From Isohypsibius dastychi (lineage: Eukaryota > Tardigrada > Eutardigrada > Parachela > Isohypsibiidae), in the NCBI GenBank assembly GCA_034696485.1, contig JAQIWT010000679.1, positions 1 through 16,442 on the forward strand: a stretch of DNA of 16,442 bases. The letters run 5' to 3'. Positions 10,901-16,442 of this stretch are shown here, one piece after another; within the stretch, counting starts at the first letter, position 1; the number at the start of each line of letters is the position of its first letter. The translations under genes were made by a program, and so were the position numbers. A model generated the notes under the pieces. That model did no database searches. It was not told the origin of the DNA and worked only from the letters and a program-made list of their open reading frames with translations.

Positions 10901-10941
10901 GGATGAGAATGGAACATATTTCCAAATGGATTAAAAGCCAT
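4672..10941 (-). CDS. tbx2: Tbx2/3-subfamily T-box transcription factor, complete, 10 coding exons
   Basis: This is a sequence-specific nuclear DNA-binding protein of the Tbx2/3 class, a family that mostly represses developmental targets. The coding exons (minus strand) are 10941-10515, 10421-10403, 8156-8061, 7867-7696, 6594-6462, 6399-6377, 6007-5931, 5628-5495, 5440-5031 and 4953-4672. They sum to 1773 nt, or 590 residues plus stop, and all junctions are GT/AG with matching phases. The T-box spans about residues 121-316, from DDPKVELD through [81 protein letters not shown] and a basic KREKKR end. N-terminal MAFNPF resembles the MAYHPF of vertebrate TBX2/3, and the C-terminal RFMPYQIP and [10 protein letters not shown] also have TBX2/3 counterparts. 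The start is the ATG at 10941, with purine at -3 and G at +4. The frame runs open further upstream, but only to a TTG, and the family similarity begins at MAF. Assignment to Tbx2/3 is confident; the exact species symbol (for example tbx-2) is an inference. Confidence 0.95.
5031..5440 (-). CDS. tbx2: tbx2 exon 9: acidic then Pro/His/Phe-rich region
   Basis: This exon encodes residues 361-497. An acidic block ([14 protein letters not shown], about 367-380) is followed by a Pro/His/Ser-rich stretch ([15 protein letters not shown]) and an aromatic segment ([18 protein letters not shown]). The last resembles the FFxxxPLFLHPxQFxMGxxAF region of vertebrate TBX2/3. It ends with RFMPYQ, which continues as IP in the last exon. 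The acceptor is atatttcag and the donor is CAG|GTAGAC, phase 0. Confidence 0.92.
5495..5628 (-). CDS. tbx2: tbx2 exon 8: basic/polar linker
   Basis: This exon encodes residues 317-360, starting [17 protein letters not shown] and ending VEEDGEKS. It is low-complexity sequence with His, Ser, Lys and Glu clusters, and shows little similarity to vertebrate TBX2/3 beyond being charged. It is supported by the exact phase fit on both sides, the acceptor ttgcag and the donor TCAG|GTACGA. Confidence 0.88.
5629..5930 (-). other. tbx2 intron 7 (302 bp)
   Basis: AT-rich spliced sequence between GTAAGC and ttgcag. I see no conserved-looking element or embedded gene. Confidence 0.85.
5931..6007 (-). CDS. 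tbx2: tbx2 exon 7: C-terminal end of T-box
   Basis: This exon encodes [19 protein letters not shown] followed by AGKREK (291-315) plus two bases of K316. In T-box structures the NNPFAKGFR segment forms the short helix that enters the minor groove; that is family knowledge. The basic tail KREKKR may serve as a nuclear localisation signal. The acceptor is tttttccgaatag and the donor is AA|GTAAGC, phase 2. Confidence 0.95.
6008..6376 (-). other. tbx2 intron 6 (369 bp)
   Basis: Spliced sequence between GTGAGG and gaatag. It is AT-rich and no regulatory motif stands out. Confidence 0.85.
6377..6399 (-). CDS. tbx2: tbx2 exon 6: 23-nt microexon encoding VTAYQNEK
   Basis: The exon completes the valine codon begun by exon 5 (G|TG) and encodes TAYQNEK (284-290), a signature stretch of the T-box. 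It is bounded by gttttttgcag and GTGAGG. It sits 62 bp below exon 5. Exons 5 and 7 are out of phase with each other, so skipping it shifts the frame inside the DNA-binding domain. Confidence 0.94.
6462..6594 (-). CDS. tbx2: tbx2 exon 5: T-box core with a 3-residue insertion
   Basis: This exon encodes residues 239-282 plus one base of codon 283. It starts [18 protein letters not shown] and ends with [12 protein letters not shown]. Where vertebrate TBX2/3 read NDIL-KLPY this protein reads [11 protein letters not shown], an insertion of three residues around 261-263. The usual Phe of PRFHIV is Leu (residue 251). The acceptor is ttttcag and the donor is GCCG|GTAAGA, phase 1. Confidence 0.95.
6595..7695 (-). 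other. tbx2 intron 4 (1101 bp)
   Basis: This intron interrupts the T-box between HGF and TIL, phase 0. It contains GCCGCCATTTTGC (7022-7034) and AAATGGCCGACG (7498-7509), both resembling YY1/Pho binding sites. No embedded gene was recognised. Confidence 0.85.
7696..7867 (-). CDS. tbx2: tbx2 exon 4: T-box core
   Basis: This exon encodes residues 182-238. It runs from [20 protein letters not shown], through [20 protein letters not shown] and [10 protein letters not shown], to ISDKHGF. The acceptor is ttttttttgtcag and the donor is GATTT|GTAAGT, phase 0. [23 protein letters not shown] is the most diagnostic stretch for Tbx2/3 against other T-box subfamilies. Confidence 0.96.
8061..8156 (-). CDS. 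tbx2: tbx2 exon 3: T-box core
   Basis: This exon encodes residues 150-180 and shares codons 149 and 181 with its neighbours: [19 protein letters not shown], then [13 protein letters not shown]. The donor is CCG|GTAATA, phase 2, and the arginine is completed by the next exon (CG|A). The acceptor is attaattacag, which has a poor pyrimidine tract compared with the other introns. The residue identity with Tbx2/3 is near complete here. Confidence 0.95.
8460..8580. promoter_or_regulatory. candidate intronic enhancer with forkhead and homeodomain cores
   Basis: The stretch contains CAATTAAA, ATCGAT, GTAAACAA (8503-8510, a forkhead/FoxA core), TAATTGG, TAATTTG and TAATGACC within about 120 bp. Clusters like this are typical of developmental enhancers, but AT-rich DNA produces such cores by chance, so this is tentative. 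Confidence 0.3.
9642..9669. repeat. 7-bp tandem repeat, about four units
   Basis: TTCAATC is repeated twice and followed by TTCAATT and TCCAATT. It is a short degenerate satellite inside intron 2. Confidence 0.7.
10213..10221 (+). promoter_or_regulatory. T-box half-site AGGTGTGAA in intron 2
   Basis: AGGTGTGAA is an exact match to the core half-site recognised by T-box proteins (AGGTGTGAAAT, then A/T). It sits in the large intron of a T-box gene, flanked by CG-rich sequence (ggcgcg and gatcgcgcgc). Confidence 0.45.
10403..10421 (-). CDS. tbx2: tbx2 exon 2: 19-nt microexon encoding VITKSG
   Basis: The exon reads TGATCACGAAAAGTGGCAG on the minus strand. It is preceded by cttttcttgcag and followed by gtacgg. 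Joined to the trailing G of exon 1 and the leading G of exon 3 it gives M-VITKSGR-RMF, the invariant segment of Tbx2/3 T-boxes. No other stretch between exons 1 and 3 was found that supplies it. It is far too short to appear as an open reading frame. The length is not a multiple of three, so skipping it breaks the frame. Confidence 0.93.
10515..10941 (-). CDS. tbx2: tbx2 exon 1: N-terminal repression region and start of T-box
   Basis: This exon encodes residues 1-142 plus one base of codon 143. It carries MAFNPF (1-6), an eh1-like FSMNSIL (23-29), an 8-Ala tract (57-64), a Pro/Ser/Gly-rich linker, an acidic stretch (QDDVDDDP, 115-122) and the first T-box strand ([15 protein letters not shown]). 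The donor is ATGG|GTGAGT, phase 1. The poly-Ala tract lies in the same general place as Ala-rich stretches in vertebrate TBX2. Reading straight past the donor hits a stop two codons later, so splicing is required. Confidence 0.93.
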
Positions 10942-12260
10942 AGCTTTTGTTTTTTTACGGGTGGAGTACAAGCAGACACAACTGGACCGAAAAGGGTATT
11001 AATTACACCGCGGCCGATTTGGGAATATTGGGTGCCAAAAAGAGTTGTTAGAAATGAGACGTCTTAAGCGTCAACCTTCTCACCCTCATTCCTTTTCATG
11101 ATTCTCTTTTTAAAACGAGAACAAACAAGTAGCAAAATGAGCGAAACAGTAGCCGACCAAAAGTAACAACGGACTGACGAAAATGAGAGAGAAATGCTTC
11201 AACCAATCAGCTGCAGCTCTGAGCCGTTGTATTAAATAAAGGCGGTGCGAAGTGACCAACACCCCCAACAGTAGAAGTGTCAGGGGGGATTCCACAACTT
11301 GCCACCAAAACTGTCAAATACAGGAATACAACGCCATTCGCCACATTTATCCGAATCACATGGTCTAAACGTCGCTTTCTCGGTAAACAACTAACGTCCA
11401 TCAATTAAAACGCATTAATTTTATATCTTCTCAAAATCTTCATCTTTCATGCTAATGGAAAACGACTTGGACAAGTGAGTTTCTTCACAGTAGAATGTGG
11501 CCGGAAGGTGGACCACATAGCGAAGCGCTTGTCATAACCGGAAGGTATCGCATTAATAATTCACGAAAAACACATTAATTATGGAGAGTAATATGAGAGT
11601 GGCTCAGAGTGAAATATTAGCGGGAAATATCCTGCTTATGATGATACATTTGCATTTGTCGCTTTGTGGATCGGAAAGAGATAATGGAGCCATCGTCCGC
11701 GCCGGCTGAGAGGCGCTGCAACGCTGGGTGAGCTGAGCGGAAAAACGTCCTGCTCGAACAAGCAAGACAAGATGAGCGTATTTCCTTTTGAACATGAACA
11801 ATGAGTAAAGTAGGATCATTGAAATCAACAAACCCGATTGTCGACAGCCATTGACTTGTTAATGAAGCAAATCTTACTCGGGTGTGCCGTCATCATCAAC
11901 GCACTTAATAGACCAAAAGCCATTCCAGCCCACCAACTCATTCAAATTCCACAACACCAAACAAATACATGTACTTGTACATTAAATTTAATCTCTCCAT
12001 ATTTTCAACGAAATTAAAGTCAGAAATTTATTTTCCACGTAAAATATTTGTTATCATTTTCAAAATTTTTTATCTTTGTTTTTCTGTTCGGATGATATTG
12101 TTCTTTTTGGTGAGCTCTCTTTTTGTTTGCGGCAATATTCAGGGAGTCGACTGGAGTTCTGTCGCCCGAATTGTCGCGGCTCAAGACGGAAAATTGTGGA
12201 GAATTTTAATAGCGTCATGAGTGAAGATGACACTTTGAATTGATAATGAGACATTGAACC

Positions 12261-12290
12261 GGTGTGAAATAATTGTAAATCAGTGTGAAT
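12261..12290 (+). promoter_or_regulatory. paired T-box-like half-sites upstream of tbx2
   Basis: GGTGTGAAAT (12261-12270) and AGTGTGAAT (12282-12290) share the GTGTGAA core in the same orientation, 21 bp apart (about two helical turns), around an AATTGTAAAT core. They lie about 1.3 kb above the start codon. Confidence 0.4.
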
Positions 12291-13033
12291 TAGTCGAGAG
12301 AAAACGGTGTTGGTAAGTGCATTCGGCGCCAGACAATTTCGCCGGCGCTTCGAGGCACTTGTGACTTTTAAGCTGCCCCCTAAACAAATATTACTCGCTC
12401 CTAACCGAATTATACAACATTCCCCATTATTTTCGCCATCTTTATTGATTCGCACGCAGAATCGGTCACAATTTACACGATTAGGCGATCTGGCGGTTGA
12501 AGCGTATTAATCCGACCAGATTCACATCGCTTTGCCGAAATAAAAGTCCTTCAACTTGACCCCCAGAGCCTGTGAACCCTGCGTGGTACCCTCCGTGGAA
12601 TTAAACTCGATTACAAGTGTCAAACGTCCGACTAATAAAATGCGATCATTCCCACCTCCGCCCATCAAATAGAAAAATGAATTAATCCAGAATTGCGAGA
12701 CGACAAACTGTCAACCGCGACGCGATGTGATCCAATTTGCAATTCAAAATCGTGCTCTCTGGGAGAGGTTGTGATGCTCTTTTAAGATGATTGCGTAAAA
12801 TCATGTCAGAATGAAATTGAGGCATTTAGGAGATTTCGAGCTTTCCAATTCGAGCAACTCGAATGTATAATATTATATTAGCATAATCATTAAACTGTAA
12901 GCTCTTTTGATGGACGATTTGATTGGCGGATGAACTTTTCATAAAATCCACCAACAGTTTAAACTGATCTACTTTGTAATCTCTGGAAATTGGCTAAATT
13001 ATTCTCTAAAAATCATGCAATAATATTTGCAGA

Positions 13034-13080
13034 ATATTATTATTATTATGAAAATAAATAATTCTTATTCTTATTAATTA
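13034..13080. repeat. AT-rich microsatellite (ATT)n
   Basis: A run of ATT units (13034-13049) is followed by AAATAAATAATTCTTATTCTTATTAATTAAAATC-like sequence. The flanks AAATCATGCAA and AAATCATTGCAA are near-identical. Simple low-complexity sequence. Confidence 0.75.
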
Positions 13081-14189
13081 AAATCATTGCAAAAACGTGA
13101 GTATTTAAAGAATGGTAATTGACTCTCGTCTTTGTATGTGACAATAAATTAACTCGAATAAAAATGAGGATGGGTTTCTTTGTTCAACAGATAAAAGCTG
13201 GAGTATTAGACACATTAATGCACCCCCTTTAAGTTGGGATTAAAGGTGTCATCTTCCCTCCCAAACAGAAGGAAGATTATTCGAGGCGCCACTTTCAAAC
13301 AAACCGCGTCCTTCTTTATTTATTCGCCAGACGCATTTTGCCGTAAATTATTCCGAACTCATCTCAGCATACATTTAAATTATTTAACTGTCTTTCCTCT
13401 TGTCCCCGTTGTTCTAAACTCAGTCGAACGAGACGGTGGAACGAAGGAGTTAAGCGAAAAAGAAAGGAGATTATCGTTTAAAGTGAGACTTTATATTTTA
13501 ATTCTATCCCTCCTGCAGCTTGTTCGGCGTGCTCTAGTGGCGCCACCAAACAATCCCTTCCGGTCACAAAACAATTTTAACATGTCCTTCTCCACTGGCG
13601 GTCTTTTTTCCCTCCATTTCTCGTCAGAGCGGAAAAGATGCGGTCGTCTGGTGGCGATAATGACTATGTTGCCTTCGATATGAAACATTATTTTATTGAC
13701 CATATGCGGACGATTGGCGCATGCGATGCTCAATAGTATCAATTAGATACTGGCGACACAGTATACTTTTTAACTTTGTCTCGGAATGTTCTTATGAGTG
13801 AATCATCTTAAATGCCGCAATAAACAGCGCTTCTGTTTGGATATTCAAAATGTCAGCAGGGGTGGTCCATCTTCTGCTCCTTCCTCGATAATTTTCGTCT
13901 CTTTGCAGTTCAGATGAAACATCATTTCTATTAAACGATATAACCCACATTCCGCCTGTCAATAACCACATTTGCTCCAACAAACCAACCGTGTAATTTC
14001 TCATTCTCAAGCCGAGACCCGACGACATGAAATCAATCAAATAAAAATCTCTTTCACTTAGAATTATTTTGTAACTCGATTTATGTATTTGTTGGTCATC
14101 ACGGAGTTAAACTGCTCAGAAACATTAAGTCTCATTCGCTAGAATTATAATATTTTCAACGATTATCAATTATTTCAAGACCGCTTCCA

Positions 14190-14209
14190 ATTCAGCTTCG
14201 AAGCTGAAT
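14190..14209. repeat. 20-bp perfect palindrome
   Basis: ATTCAGCTTCGAAGCTGAAT is fully self-complementary with no spacer. It lies about 3.2 kb above the tbx2 start codon. Function unknown. Confidence 0.9.
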
Positions 14210-16442
14210 GTGTCAGAGCATAGCAAATAATAGAATAAAACCGACCGATAAAAAACTCCTGCAAACAAGAACGGAATATAGATATTGCACAGTTCCGTTG
14301 TACAAGCTACGAAACATTTGCCAAGAATTTTCCCTGCCATTTTTCTTGGATCTATTTTCGTTTAGAAACAACAGCTTTGCAGATTTGTGGTGGAAAGAAT
14401 TATAATGTTTTCATCTTTTGTTTTTTCCCTACAGTATACTGTAATCATGGAGAAAATGGTTTATTTTAAATTTCTCCCTAAAAAATCGTTTAACCACTCC
14501 CGACTTCTGAACCCAATATACTGGAAGATCGAGCTGAATAACAAGTGTCTGAATATCGGTTTCGATAAGCCATATTTCCAGACTTCGAGAAGATCTAGTC
14601 AATTTAAAATTCCAGTTGAACTGGAAGATAATCGCCGACCTCCTGGTCATATCTCATCATCATCATCTCTCATCTCAAGCATCCATTTGGCTATCAAGAA
14701 TGAATGACGTTTAATTTCAAAAACCAGCCCGTCGAGCTGAAAAAAAGAATCTGAGCAAAAATATTACTAAACGATCTGTTGAATGGAAGTCGGGTGTTGA
14801 TTGAACTGGAACATTTCGGACTATATTGTTCTGTATTCTACTTTTATTTTTGATCCACTGATCATTCACATGAAACACGAACAGTATTCAAAACATTTCA
14901 TATGATTAGTGGATTAAGTTGCGAACAAGACTGTGTTGTTGGGTAATAATTTAACGGCAACAAAAGGAACGAATTTGTTGCCTTCGGCGTAGCTGACAAG
15001 TCATAGGGTGCAAGTGAAATATGAATGCATTTCTTGAGAATAAGTAAATAATTACTGCTGGAGGTATGATAAATCCCCATTCTCTTTTTATCGACTTAAC
15101 AATCGCATTTGACACTTTGGCCAAATGTGAGAAGAATATTGTTTTTGTTCGACTCCGCGTCGCGCATTGATCAACAGTTTGACATGAAGCCGGAATTATA
15201 AGCCCTCAAACGCATAAAACAAGAAAAGGAACAAGCACAAGACACTATTCTATTCTTGAGCTGATAAATGCTCAGCTTTAATTGACAGCATTTCTGATCG
15301 GTAAAACGACACAATTCTGCAGAAAAAAAGACGTTCAAGTTGAGAGTTGATCTGAATTTCGGTTGGTTTCGAACCCAGAAAATACCTTATCACATCGGTT
15401 CATGTGAATTCTTCAAATTCCCAATACTGCTGCAACGAAGGGCAAGATTTCTATGCACATGAATTCAGCCAACAAATCCGCGCAAATCACGTCAGTTTTT
15501 ATGGGAATGTCAAGAAAAAAATTTATGGTCATAGGGAATTTTTTTTAAATCGTAATATTCTTGTGAATATTCTTTTCAGTACATATCCAACTATTTCGCT
15601 TCCCGTTCCACCTGGCCAACATTTAACACGAGATTCGGCTGGATTGAGAGAATAACAATTTTCTCTAAAAACGAGATCAATCATTGGTGATATTACTTGA
15701 GAATCAAGAAACTCCAGAACAGATCTTACACGCAAATTTATCAATTTCGTGTCTTCGTTGAAACTCAATATCTGTATCTCATTTCTTCTTAGATAATGCC
15801 ACGTAATCATAAGATGGTTGTGTGAATTTTTTTTCTGAAAGATTAAAAAGATATCTAGTGGTGATCACCGAAAACCAGCTCAAGGCTTCCGTTCCAAGAA
15901 AAGGTGGCAGTCCTGTGAAACCGTGACAAAGTCACATCAATTCAGCAAAAAACACGTCTGAATTCTGACAGGTTCTCAGAGCTCAGTCGAGCTAACAAAG
16001 GCCCACAAGGCAAAATTTCAGGATCAAAATCAAAAACCGGAAAGAAAGCTGGCCCAAAGATCGCCTCGAAGCCAATTTCTCATCTGGTGGCATTTCTTAT
16101 TGTTTCAACGTGTAAAGTGCTTCGTCGATTTTCGCAGCAGGATATTCACGCACGTCTCGCGCGTTATTGTTGGAGGCACGACAAAGAACTGACACTTCTC
16201 AGAGATTTATTTTGATTTTCAATGACCTTTCACAATTTTCTCACTCAATCAAATAATCATCAAATGAATTAAATACAAATCACTGCCCAAGCTATTCCGA
16301 TGACCCCCAGGGTAGAATCAGCGCGCTTGTTGGTATCTGGAAGAGGGAAAATTGGAGCTGCTTGAGAATGTGAATATGAGCGATAAATAATAGTTCATTT
16401 GAGATATCTGCCTAATTATTCTCCGGCTAATAACAACCTTGT

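Larger units (their letters stand above)
10942..16442. other. 5' flanking region of tbx2, no second gene recognised
   Basis: About 5.5 kb without a supportable coding exon. The promoter and 5' UTR must lie in the low-coordinate end, but no convincing TATA box was found. No TTTCAG trans-splice acceptor is visible in the first 120 bp above the start codon. Features present are the paired T-box-like half-sites at 12261-12290, AT-rich microsatellite sequence around 13034-13080, GTGGCGCCAC at 13537-13546 and the palindrome at 14190-14209. Confidence 0.6.

Noticed and set aside
10942-10971. A 10-codon N-terminal extension starting at TTG.
   Set aside because: TTG is an unlikely eukaryotic start; the ATG at 10941 has good context and begins the family-conserved MAFNPF-type N-terminus.
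11455-11500. A plus-strand ATG...AA|GTGAGT first-exon-like stretch followed by ttcttcacag, hinting at a divergent gene.
   Set aside because: The implied intron would be only about 16 nt and the continuation has no recognisable protein.
11969-12220. A plus-strand frame with a signal-peptide-like segment (MILFFLVSSLFVCG).
   Set aside because: The hydrophobic stretch arises from T-rich DNA; nothing recognisable follows and it stops after 83 codons.
13234-13683. A 149-codon open frame on the plus strand in the 5' flank.
   Set aside because: It needs a TTG start, has no recognisable domain and its composition matches the non-coding surroundings. The opposite strand is also open for 83 codons in the same place.
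14387-14707. A 106-codon plus-strand frame preceded by a good acceptor-like tract (ttttttccctacag).
   Set aside because: No family is recognised, the start is GTG, the antisense frame is also open, and no upstream exon could be paired with the acceptor.
16142-16215. A possible terminal exon after ttttcgcag on the plus strand at the right edge (QDIHARLARYCW...).
   Set aside because: About 25 codons with no family match and no partner exon in the window; too little to call.

Overview
The window holds one recognisable gene: a complete Tbx2/3-type T-box transcription factor gene on the minus strand (start codon at 10941, stop at 4672-4674, ten coding exons, 590 residues by my hand splicing). The remaining sequence is AT-rich non-coding DNA, namely about 4.4 kb downstream of the gene and about 5.5 kb upstream. 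The organism is an animal with a compact genome. Several short introns (54, 62, 77 and 93 bp) with T-rich TTTCAG/TTGCAG acceptors suggest a nematode or a similar ecdysozoan; this is an inference, not a demonstrated fact. 

Layout from left to right: 1-1253 contains a diverged direct repeat (78-384 and 942-1253) flanking a degenerate tRNA-like Pol III promoter (643-713). Positions 1254-4444 are intergenic and contain a striking pair of abutting perfect palindromes (3747-3775). Positions 4445-4671 are the probable 3' UTR with an AATAAA signal. Positions 4672-10941 are the T-box gene, with a 2.2-kb intron 2 (8157-10402) and a 1.1-kb intron 4 (6595-7695) that look like homes for cis-regulation. 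Positions 10942-16442 are the 5' flank, with T-box-like half-sites at 12261-12290, AT-rich microsatellite sequence near 13034 and a 20-bp perfect palindrome at 14190-14209. 

The gene model closes exactly: every junction has GT/AG, every phase matches, and the product aligns from end to end with the Tbx2/3 family. It includes the N-terminal MAFNPF and eh1-like FSMNSIL, the poly-Ala tract, the full DNA-binding domain, and C-terminal RFMPYQIP and [10 protein letters not shown] motifs that resemble vertebrate TBX2/3. Two microexons (19 and 23 nt) carry essential T-box residues. Both would be missed by an ORF-based gene finder, and skipping either one shifts the frame. T-box-type half-sites in intron 2 and in the 5' flank make negative autoregulation a testable idea, since this behaviour is reported for C. 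elegans tbx-2. I found no second protein-coding gene, no CRISPR array, no intact transposon and no clearly novel multi-gene system.
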